From: Cryptomeria japonica
Taxonomy: Eukaryota; Streptophyta; Pinopsida; Cupressales; Cupressaceae
Direction of reading: 5' to 3'
Length of the DNA stretch: 64,000 bases
NCBI RefSeq assembly: GCF_030272615.1
Contig: NC_081412.1
Location: forward strand, 144,256,247 to 144,320,246
Below the pieces are notes generated by a model. The model was not told the origin of the DNA. It saw only the letters and a list, made by a program, of their open reading frames with translations, and did no database searches. A program made the translations under genes and the position numbers. This document shows positions 22,141 through 32,869 of the stretch, piece after piece; the first letter of the stretch is position 1, and each line of letters starts with the position of its first letter.

Positions 22141-23097
22141 TTTGGGAGAGCCATTTTGAGTTGAGGGAAAATGAAGGAGAGCAAGTTTGAAAGACAAGGG
22201 CAACTTAATGAACATCAAGGGTGGAGTAAACTTCAAGAGCTCCTTTCTAAGAGCAAAAAACAACTTCAAGTGTCCCTTCATGAGGGTGAATTCTCTATAT
22301 GCTCTTATTAAACCTATATATCAAGTGTATTTGATACTTGTTTGTTTGTTTTGTAGGATATAGAGAAAGAAATCAAGGAGATCGCATTGGAGACGGAATG
22401 AAACAAGTCGCTCGAGGACCAAATTTCAACATCAAGATTAAGATGCAAGGAAGATATCTGCAAGGAAACTTCATAGACAAATACAAGAATGTGATTACAC
22501 AAGATGCATTCATTTACATGATCTACAACATCAACGACATGAAGGGAGTCACAAGAGAAGGAATTCCGAAGGAGAAAGGCAGTGGTGACATCAATAGTTC
22601 GTTCCAAGGAACATCAATACTTCAAAACCAAGATCTATACCTTGCACCTCCATGTTTGAAGCCCAAGATTTAGACCTTGCACCTCCATGTTTGAAGTCCT
22701 CAAGAGGATAGTTTCAAAAGAGTTAATCAAAATTAGAAGATCATCGTCATCATCACTGAAGCTCGATAATGTTGAGTATCAAGAAATATTCCTTCATGAT
22801 GGTTTATCAAGCCTACAAAGTGCAAGTTGAAGTGGCATCCTAGTCATCATCTTAGTCACCACTCACCAATCAAGGAAGGTCCACATCAACATGTCTTGAT
22901 TCAACATACCCGACTCACCAGTGATGGCACAAATTTCGAGGCACCTACCCCCATTATCTATGGTCATGCCAAATTGTTGTAATCATTTCATTGGCCAAAT
23001 CAAGTTCGTTGTAACAAACCCTAATTAGGGTTCTCATTGTAAAATCTTGGCCATTGATGGAGATTCAATCTTGGCCATTCATTGTAAAAGAGCTCTC

Positions 23098-23105
23098 TAT
23101 AAAAG
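23098..23105 (+). promoter_or_regulatory. TATA box of F copy iii
   Basis: CTATAAAA, 66 bp downstream of the perfect palindrome AACCCTAATTAGGGTT at 23017-23032. Confidence 0.5.
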
Positions 23106-23359
23106 CTCAAGCTCTTCATTTGTAAAGGTTAATAGTCAGCAAATAGTTAGCTAATAGTTAATAGCAATAGGAGAATAGATAGTTTTGGAGAATAGAATAG
23201 CAATTAGAGTAGAGTAGGAGGAGAAGGCATAAATTGTTGCCTAAGTTGTAAATGGACTCCATTTTCATTGAAGTTATAATGGAGTGTGTTGCTTCTTTAC
23301 AATGTGCATGGTTTCTTGTTGGATCTTCATGTTAGATGATGAATAAATTAGATTGAATG

Positions 23360-24450
23360 TGTTGGTTGAAAATTTCGTATGCTTGGGGAAATATACAAAA
23401 CTGTGGTTTCAACCACAGTGTGTGAGTAAAACTCTCCTAATTAAGGGAAGGCTCCCCCTATGTATCTAAAGCTTAAAAATAAAATGGGGTAGGACAACAG
23501 TTTTTCTTCTTCTTTCAAGAAATGCAATATCCTTTTCTCTTCACAGAAAAGTGGTAACGATTTGATATAAAACAATAGTAACAACTTTCGAAATGAAATG
23601 AGAGAAAGGAAATGAAGTTTCCTGAAAGCTCAAAGACTTCCGTTACTTCCTTCGGGACGGGACAGCAATATCAAGCTCAAAGTCTTGATTATGTGCAATC
23701 CTATCTACCCTTTTCTAGACTAATTTTATTAAGAACAAATTATAACAGCACAAAGACTGAAATATCTTATCCTTTCTACACAAGACAACAAGAACAAGTG
23801 TGAGCTCAAAGACTCACAGCTATTTCTCATAAAATCTACTTACTTCTAAACTCTGTTAAGAACAAGTGTAAGCACAAAGTCTTACAGCTTTTTCCCAATA
23901 GAACTTATACTTTAACTAAATTAATCTCCAATACTTGCAGCTCAAAGACTGCAAATAAGATTTGATTAAGTTCTCAAAGAAACACTTGCAAGAAAGGTAA
24001 TATGGAACACAAACTCAAGAATGTAGCACAAAGACTCAAAGCTTGAGCAATTTTCTTTTATTCCTTTCGATTCTTCAATTTACACATAAAAGTTCAAAGA
24101 CTTCTTTGCTGCAAATTTGGCAGAGTTTTTGCTTGCTTTCAAAAAGATAAAGATTACAATAGACTCCTCAAGTATTTATAGAAGAGGAGCCTTGAGAAAA
24201 AGGTGGGAGGATCCCAACTAACTTGAGAAATTCTCTCAACCACCAAGACTTATTCAATAACTAACTATGACTTATTCCAACTACAGTCCTAATTGAACTC
24301 AACCTGTAGTTGCCTTGCATGTAATTACAAAAGTGCAAGTAGAGACTTGACTGACAATTTATAAAAGGTTTTTACATGTAACTTGTCAAAACAAAATTAC
24401 AACTTAGAGATTACAAATCTGGAAAAATACAACATAAGTGTTGAAAAACA
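23360..24450 (-). repeat. U 3' LTR
   Basis: On the minus strand it begins TGTTTTTCAACACTT and ends TTTTCAACCAACA (TG...CA). A minus-strand TATAAATA lies at 24173-24180 after a GGCTCCTCTTC pyrimidine stretch, as in an LTR promoter. Assignment rests on these features because the partner LTR was not found. Confidence 0.5.
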
Positions 24451-24451
24451 C

Positions 24452-27400
24452 TTAAGCTGCAGTATGTGAAGACATGAATCCTTCGAACTTCTGGATGATC
24501 ATTCGTAGCTCAACGAGATTCGGTTCGTGGGTGTTCTTGGCAACAACCATGGTCTTCACAATGGTATCATGGCATCGAAGAAGCATAGAGTTGTTCTTCT
24601 CCAAGATGGACTGGATTTTGTGCAAAAAGGTTTGATGTTTCATCAGAGCCTGATTTGAAGCAGCTGAGAATTGTTTGCTCCTCCATTCATTATGAATCCT
24701 TATCTCTAGATATGCAAGAACTTCTTCTTCTGGTATCAGGTTTCCATTCTGACTCATTATGTTGCAAGAAACCTTCTCACAATGGGAAACAATACCTTGA
24801 AATACTTCACCCCGCAATCTCATTGCATCATCAGTCTCCTCAATGAGGGATTTGAGAACAAGCGCTTTATTCTCCAAAAGTTCTTCAAATTCCAAGTACA
24901 TGACCTTGGAAGAAATAATGGCATGCTCCTGAAGAAAACTCAATTGTTGTTGGGGCATGGTGTGCCAGATTGTCAAACTTTCTTCAACCCTTTCTAGATT
25001 CTGTTTGAAAATGTTGGAGGTATGATTCAATTTCTCTTCAATGGCCTCCAACTTAGACGTCATTTGGAAATGTTCTTTCAGCATTTGTGCACATAGATCA
25101 TGAAGTTGATCCACCCAAGAATCCAATACTTGTATTTTCTGGGCAGCTCTCTCAACTCCCCAAATTGATTCTTGGGAACCGGAAGAACTTGTAGGATTAC
25201 TCCCTTCACCAGCAGGTCTTGTAATTTTGTGAATAGCTGCAACAAGTTGTCGGTTCTCTTCTTCTAGCTTGTCTTTCTTTGCTAGAAGTTCATCATACCG
25301 CTGCACTAGTGAGGCTACAGATTGTTGGGCATCGTGTTTGACCACTTCATGCGTTTGTTTGCCCAATTCTATCCTTGTAACCCTGTAATTAGCAACTTGC
25401 ATTTCCTCATGTGGCTTATCCGCAAAGGGCTCAACAATTTCTGCCACTTTCATCTTATTGCTATCAACAATTACTCTTGAGATTGTCTTGGCCTTTATAG
25501 CAACCTTGGGCCTAGACTATTTGAGTTGTTGATAGTCAAAGACATCAGGGGAGATTTCCTGCTTCTTCCTCTTTGGGGTAAAAGAACTAAGCTATGGAGG
25601 TAAAACAACTAGTTCTCCTCTAGTAGCTGCTGAAGGCGAAGGAGAAGTAGTTTCTGTTTGAACAACCGTGGTCACCTTGGGAGGAGTATCTTTTTGGATG
25701 GTGACCATGGTTTTCTCAGTAACCAATGGGCATGAAGATTGCCTCATAAATTATTCAAAGCCAGAAGTAGAGTTATCAATCTCTGACATCTGGATACATG
25801 CAGGAGTATCCTCAGGAATTTCCAGCGAACTCTCTTGTAGATGATCAGGAGGCGGCTCAACTGCTGAAATAGGAATGGCATTCTGAGGAGACTCTTCCAC
25901 TATTATGTCAGGAGGAGAAAGAGGCGTCTCGATGGAAACTGAGGAAGGAATCTAATGAGGTGAGTCCGAAGCTAGAGACTTAGGAGCATCATCGGATTGC
26001 TGTCCTTCTTTTGGATTATTGGGATCGATCACATGAACATGAAACCAGGACTTTTCCTTTCCACGAACTGTTGCCTCCTCGGGAGGAAGCACTACTGCCC
26101 GACTAACCCCCAATTTGATCCTGGTGCCTGAAGATGATGCACCTTCCTTGTTGTCAATTTGAATTTGAGACTTACGTCCAAGAGGCCCATAGAGTCATCT
26201 TCTTTCCCAACCTTGATCTTGATGAGTCTAACACCATTACCTTTGAGCCAAGTGTTGGTGTTAGCTAGGATAGGTTGAAATTTTTCAAGAATGGACGTGC
26301 ATTCTTTATGCGATCATTGGATTAAAGGAAGTGGGGCTTCCTCAACCCTTTGTGAGACGTACTCTGGATCAAGCACATGACCGTCATCGATCATTCCTTG
26401 CGGAATATCCACTAGGTTCAGATCAATAACTTGCTCAACGGTAAGCTTGTAGTAGTCCATCTTGGGAACCTCCATTTCTGTATGGAGATCTACCTAGATA
26501 TCCTCAATACGATGCACGTGCACGAAGGACTTTTTGATCTTTTCCTTCCTACCCCGGTAATCAAAATCTGCCCTGGACTTAAACCTTTTGAGTTTAATCT
26601 CTTGCATCTCAGTCTCCATAGCTTTGGCTTTGACGAACGTGACAAGAGAATACCGACCAATTTTCAATGGGTTTGTTGTAGAAATCCCCATTCCGACCTT
26701 ATGTTTGACAGACTAATGAGCGTGCACAACCATGATCTGTCTTCCCAACTCCATAAGAATGATCTTATCGGTCGGGTATCTAGGAAGCATATATGGCTAC
26801 CCACTATAGCATTCGACTCTCAAATAAGTAAAGGTCGGTAATTGAAGAAACAAACACCCATACTCATTCACTCTTTCCCATGCCTCATCTGACACCCTTC
26901 TATTCTTTAGAGTCTTGTCAAACTGGCGCATGAAGTAACCAAAGAATGCATCTTGAACTCTTCTGAAATGCAATCTGCTAGGTCTCAAGGGCAACTGATC
27001 AGAGTATTCCCATACAGGTATAAGCAAGCGGTCACCCTTGGTAGAAAGACCAAGGAAATGTCTGAGTGACACTGCCAAATACACTAAGTATGAATTCATG
27101 TACAACGTCATGGTGGTAGGGATTGCTGCAAGTTGCTCGCATAAAGCATCACTGATAATCTTTCCCATGATATATGATGGGATTGCCTTATGAACATGGT
27201 AAACTGATACATCCAAGGTTCGAAAACATTGGAGTGTTCAAGACCCATCATCTTGCTAAGAAGAGTTATGATGTCTCCAATTTCCCACTTGAAGTCACAA
27301 CGGTATAAGTTAGCCCACCTTGAGAAGGCGGCTCGTGGCTCATGAATCCACCTGTTAATATGATGTTTGCACTCCTTTTCCCTCTTGACATAGTACTCAG

Positions 27401-27710
27401 CTGGACTATCCTTTGAAATTTCCATATAAACAGGTGGTGGTGGTATTTTGAAGATTTTCTCAATTGTATCTGCATCAAGGCGGATTATTACTTCACCATC
27501 ATCATTTTTAATGGTTCTTGTCTCTTTGTCAAAGCGATGGGCACAAGCGAGAACAAATTCAGGTTCTAGGGCAGCCACTGGAAAAAAGGATGCGTGATGG
27601 ATGTGGCTGTCCAACAGCCGCTGCATATTACTATCTTGCGGATCCTCCACTCTCTTGACAAATTCTGACATGTCCACATGGCCTATCTCTGTATCTTTTA
27701 TGCGGCCCAA
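24452..27710 (-). pseudogene. U protein: long unrecognised frame, C-terminal coiled coil
   Basis: Read on the minus strand from ATG 27710. The N-terminal domain of about 340 residues has GRIKDTEIGHVDM, ASFFPVAALEPEFVLACA and HFRRVQDAF. A frameshift at about 27150 joins the 200-aa and 139-aa open pieces. A middle part continues with several stops and a second frameshift near 26185. A Pro/Ser/Thr-rich stretch follows. The last 333 codons (25453-24452) are open and strongly coiled-coil (DELLAKKDKLEEENRQL). In total about 1080 codons. F copy ii encodes a clear relative (46891-47650). No gag, protease, RT or zinc knuckle is visible. The first part is vaguely like putative plant transposon proteins in layout, but I cannot assign a family. 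Confidence 0.55.
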
Positions 27711-29692
27711 AGGAGAGGAAACTTGCGAAGGTGAAACTTCATTCTAATACTTCTCATATTTATACTTCATCTTCTTTGGAATAAGAGAGGATGGTAAATC
27801 TGACATTGAAGGAACAACGTGGTATACTGCGATGAAGACTTAAAAGTGTTAAGGCAACATCATAATCAGCTGCAACTAACATTTTTCCTTCTTCAAATGG
27901 GAAGAACTCCAACCCTTGCACTTCACGATTTTGTGAGAGAAAGATGGGAGATAAATGGGAATGGTGGAAATTTGACTTTGACCAATTTCGGAGCTTGGGG
28001 AAAATTTTACAAGTATACAAGTTGGGAAGAGTGCACATGCAATCGGATTTTTAAAACCTGAATGCAAGTATACTTGTAAAATGGAAAATGGAGAAATGAG
28101 TGAAAAATGAGAATTAGACTTGTGGGAAATGACGTAAACGGAAAGTACGGATATAAGCAATATGGATGGATAAAAATAGGAAAGTTTTGGGAATGTCATT
28201 TTAAAGAAAATGGGAAGAACTTTTGACATGCAATCTGGTTCTAAAAACCCGAATTTGGAAGGAAGGATATTTTTCATCTTTGCAACGTGGAGTTTCAACA
28301 AAAGATGGTTTAACTCTTATTTTCATCCAATTTGTAATTGGGATTTAAAATCCCGAATACAAGTAAAGAGGGAAAATGGGGAAGAACAATGCAGTTCACA
28401 AATTGCCTTAGAAAGGGGAAAAATCTCTCACAAAACCAATTTTTGGGGCAAAATAAACATAAACACAAATTTACAACTAGAAAGGAAAAACAAGAAGACA
28501 AGAAAACAAGAAAATGAAACAAAGAAAGAAAAGAAATCATACCTTGCTTCAAACTAAAAATGCCTCTTCAAAAAAGATGATCAATCTTTGAAAGAAGAAA
28601 GGAGAACTCTTAAATAAAGATTAAACCGCACTCTAAAACCCTTGCCACGTTTTAGCAAAATGCCTTGGGCAGCAAAACGTGGCAACCAATGCAAACTTAG
28701 AGGCCTAAGAAGTGGTCAATCCTTCATCAAACCCCAACGCCTTAGCATGGAAAGCAAAAACGACTTAGGAGATTGAAGCTTCGTGGAGCTTGGATCCACC
28801 AAAACATGGGTTTTGGCAAACATATGTTTGCTATTTTAGATCTAAAACCAGTAAACATAAACCTCAAATGGTGTGATAGGTGTTTGCAAATGCATAAAAA
28901 TAGGGAAGAATCCCAAACGCCTTGCATTTCCCAAAAAATCTCCACAAAAAATGCTTCCAATTTGCAACAAAAACGCCTTCCTTTAGCTGGTCGGGTTTTT
29001 GGCAAAGGAATGCAAGTTTTATTTTTCATGTAAAAGAGAAAATCGGGTTTTAATTCCCATATAAAAAGTTTTAAAATGTTTCTTTTCCCTCAACAAGGCA
29101 AAATCGGGTTTTAGAAATGAAATTACAAGTTTTAAATTCCCTAATTTGCACTTTATGAAGAAAATCGGTTTTTTTTGGGCATGATAGCAAGTTTAAAATT
29201 GTCACTTTATTCTATTTCTAAGCAAAATCGGGTTTTGGAGAGAGATGTGCAAGTTACAAATTACTTGTAAAGGGAAAATAAAATCCCTACAACAAGTTTT
29301 AATAACTTAGCACATGTAATAGAGGAATAAAATCCCTATTACAAGCAAAAGACATTAAAATAGGGGTTTTAGAAAAGAATTACAAGTGACTTTTAAATAT
29401 GCAATTTAAAATTAACTTGTAACTTATCCAAAAAATCCCTATCAAAACTAAAAAAGCCAAAACGTATCAAGGGGGAAATAAAAAGTAAGTTACAAGTTCT
29501 TTTTTCAATAAAGTGTGCTTGTAATTAGCCAAAAGTTTTCCTACAAAGACAAAAACAAAGGAAATCATTAAAACTTGCAATTCAAGGAAAATTTCCCACC
29601 TTCAGTCAGGGAGAAAGAACCTGAAATTGAAAGAAAGACATAGCAAATGACACCAAAATGCGATGAAATTCGAAACGTGGTTTGAGGATGGA
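27711..29692 (-). repeat. U leader: AT-rich degenerate tandem repeats
   Basis: No convincing coding. AAAATCGGGTTTT recurs about every 60-70 bp between 29038 and 29240, interleaved with ACTTGTAA motifs. Pieces of AAATGGGAAGAAC recur around 27890-28380. ORFs in this stretch on either strand look incidental. Confidence 0.5.
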
Positions 29693-29700
29693 CTAAGGAT

Positions 29701-31060
29701 CAAAGTTCCCAGACTCGGACTCGGCAAGGCCGACTCGACTCGTGACTCGGCTATGACTCGGCAAAATAAAAAAACCCTTGAAATTAAGAGATTTTAAACA
29801 ATTTAAAACTTGTTTCATGCACCCATTATTGAATAAAGCCCAATTGTAATGTGTGCTAGCTTGTTATGCCATGAAAGGCATGCTGGTAGAGTATCTACTT
29901 GTTTGGGGCTTCTGTTTAGTATTTTCTTTGGCCAAATTGAATTTTGGGAGCACCAACATGAGACATCATGAACATCTTCACTTGGAAACTGTAAGGAGTG
30001 CTTGTGTATGGTAGCATTAAATAGTGTGCTTGTTGAACTTAGGTTTTACCTTGGGACTATAGTTGACCTTGGTCTTTCTTGGACCTCTTAGTTTTTAGGC
30101 TATATATATGTTGGATGGAAGGGGGAATTGTGAGGCCAAAAGGGTTTGAAAATATGCTCCTCAGAGACATGTCCCTTGCCAAAAATAACCTTGTGCCCCA
30201 TGGGGGGATTTTTTGGGATGTGGGGACAGGTAGGAAATGTCCCCAACTCACCCCCTTTTTTCAAAATTTTAAGAAACATCCCTGTTGTGAGGTGCTCACA
30301 CATTGCCCCATTGCAAATGAAGACCCCCACTTTTTGCTTTCTAGGGTTAGCTCTTTTAGTTTTATTGTTGGTCGTTTTAGTGTCTTAGCCTTTGCATTGA
30401 AGGGATTGAATTTCTCAAAGGTCATCAAATCAGGTGGATCTCCTCAAGGTGGAGTGAAGGAGGTTAGGTCAGTTTAGTGATTAGGGGTTATTTAGATCAT
30501 TCCTAGGGTTTTTGTGTACTATCTGGTCATGCTTCAAGTTGCTAAATCAAACCTTTGTTGAATGGATAGTGTCCTCCTAGGTCCCGTCCCTTACATCAAG
30601 GTCAGAGTGAACTCGCCTTAAAAGTCTGGACTGTCATCCTGATCCTGAAATGGCCTAAAATTTGACTGTCTGGAAATTTGAAGGATCCTCCAAAAACTAG
30701 ATTTTGCATTATAACTCATGGAGGTCCGAAACCACTCTCAAACATCTTGACAATATATATGGAATATAACTTAAAGTATAAGAAAGAGAAAAGACATAAG
30801 GAAATGTCATTCCATATATGAATCCTGACGGAGAGACTAACTTGTCAAACAAGTCAAAACATTGACCTGTCGTGGCCGAGTCTTGGAGCTTGGACTCGGC
30901 GAGTTTTGAGCATAACTCGCTTAACGAGTTTTGCCATAACTCGCCTGACTCGCGAGTTAGGCGAGTTATGCTCAAAACTCGCCGAGTCTAAGTCTCGAGT
31001 CAGCAAAACTCGCTGATCTTGGCTCGACTCGCCTGACTCGCGGCGAGTTTGGGAACTCTG
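29701..31060. mobile_element. Non-autonomous hAT-type transposon
   Basis: Perfect 8-bp duplication CTAAGGAT at 29693-29700 and 31061-31068. The ends are inverted repeats: CAAAGTTCCCAGACTCG at the left and, read inverted, CAGAGTTCCCAAACTCG at the right. GACTCG/CGAGTC motifs are dense near both ends. 1360 bp with no transposase frame. It carries the first few hundred bases of an F unit from 30283. Confidence 0.85.
30283..30700 (+). repeat. F-family 5' fragment inside the hAT element
   Basis: TGTTGTGAGGTGCTCACACA and CCCCATTGCAAATG match the start of F copies iii and iv. Similarity fades around 30450-30700; the right edge is approximate. The 132-codon ORF over this junction is not supported as a gene. 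Confidence 0.6.
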
Positions 31061-31989
31061 CTAAGGATTAAGCCAATCCAAGGTTAGGCGAAATGCTGCC
31101 TTGGAAAGCGGGCCATAGAGTAAAATTTTCATTTTTTGACAAATTTTTTAAGTAATGGTCCTTCATTTTTGAAAACAAAAATGAGGACAACTTAATGGAA
31201 GAATTTGTTGAATGTTCTTGTGTGGGATCCGTTTTGTCCATACCACTAGCCTCTTATTGATTGTAAGCGTGCCTTGTATGGTCAAGTGCAGTGATATGAG
31301 CTTAAATTCAAATTGGTATGCGTCTTGTTGTGATGTTTTCACATATCGCCCCATTGCAAATGGGGACCCACTACTTTTTAGGCCCTCTCGGTCTTTTGTT
31401 TTGGTTTTTGGGGTCTTTTCATGGCAGTCTCTCCAGTCTCTCTGCTTTGCAAGTGTTTGGGGGTTAAATTGATCAAGTCTGCTTTTTGTTTGAGTGAATT
31501 TGATGAAGTCTAGGGCCCGTTTCGTCAATTTTAGGGTTTTTTGCCTTTAGTCTTAGATTTTAGGGGTTTTAAGTTAGGCTTTTGGAAAACTAAACATACA
31601 ACTAGAATCGAGACCCTTCAAGGAACCTCCCAGTAAAATTTGAGCGAAAACGAAGCTTTTTAAAAAGTTCCTATTTTTCAGGGATTTTACTGAGCCCCGA
31701 AATGTCTTCATTTTACCAAAAATCAAACTTCCTATTTTTAGTAATTTCTATTTTTAGTAAGTTTCTATTGATAGTAAGTCATTCTTGTGTCTTGATTTGG
31801 GGTCTCACACTGATATTCTAAAAAGTTTCTATTTTTGGAAGTTTATTTCTGGCAGGACTATTCAGGGAAGGTGATGAAGATCAAGCATCCACGACTACTT
31901 CTAATTCCCGAAAGTCGGAAAGTAGACAAAATCACTCAAAAAATGGCTAGTGTTGGCATCAAGTCTTGAAGTGGAAAGCTCAAAAAATC

Positions 31990-32869
31990 ATCCAAGTCTG
32001 GAAAGCAACATAAAATACTTCAGTAAGTCAATCTGACATCCTAATTCTAGGAGTCTGGCATCAAGGAAGAAAGATGAATTTCCTTCCCTCAGGCAATCTA
32101 GTGCCCAAATCAAGAAGGTGCCAAAACTGAGGGGTCATGGAGAATTCAAAATGCAATGAAATTCCCTCTTTGATGCAAAATTGCACCCTATACCTAAGAA
32201 GGGCGCCAAACTCACATCCCCATGGAGAAATGGAAAAGTGCAAAACTCCAAGACTAAGGCCAAAATCCGCCCTAAGAGTTGAAAGGGCACCAAAATGAAG
32301 GATGCACGAAAAAGGTCCAAGTTGATGAATTCCTCCACACATGAAAAATTTGCCCTACTCCTCAGGAGGGCGCCAAATAGGGAGATAAGGGAAAGATTGC
32401 AAAATGAGTGAATTCCTTGACAGGCACAAAATTCCGCCCAACACTCAGGTAGGGTGCCAAAGGGAGGTGGTGAAGGAAAAGATGAAAAATTGCAAAATTC
32501 CTCCTTCATGGATAAATAGCACTCAAGGAAGGATTAAGGCGTTAAAGAAGGAGCATCAAAGAAAGTCCAAGATGGAAGAAATTCCATCAAAAGGGAGAAA
32601 TAGCGCTAGGAATGATGAGGGGCGCTAAATTAGAGTGTTCAGGAAAAATGCACAAGGCATGGAATTCCTCCTCCAATTCAAAAATCTGCCCAAGGCATTT
32701 GCATGGTGCTAAAGGAAGCTCAACGTGGAAGATGGAAGGAATTGTGAATTCCATGACAAGGTCAAAAATCGGCCCCAAGCCAAGTCAAGGTGCCAAATGG
32801 AGGTAGGAATGAAAAATATGAAAAAAGGATGAATTCTTTGCCTTTTGAGGAATTGCACTTGTGATGCCC
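31990..32869 (+). repeat. Tandem array of F copy iv
   Basis: Diverged units of about 100-110 bp with AAATTCCGCCC, GGGCGCCAAA and GAATTCC. The array continues at 35741-35990 after insertion K. It is unrelated to the array in copy iii. Confidence 0.7.

Larger units (their letters stand above)
23360..31192 (-). mobile_element. U: minus-strand LTR element with an unrecognised long protein
   Basis: Inserted in F copy iii; the flanks GAATG (23355-23359) and TAATG (31193-31197) look like a 4/5 target duplication. A 1.09-kb LTR (23360-24450) lies at its sense 3' end. I find no second LTR at the right end, so the 5' end may be truncated or replaced. The interior carries a decayed frame of about 1080 codons and, upstream of it, AT-rich repeats. 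An hAT element (29701-31060) inserted later. Confidence 0.6.

Noticed and set aside
23017-23032. Interstitial telomere repeat
   Set aside because: Only one AAACCCTAA in each direction, at a fixed distance from TATA boxes; better seen as a promoter motif.
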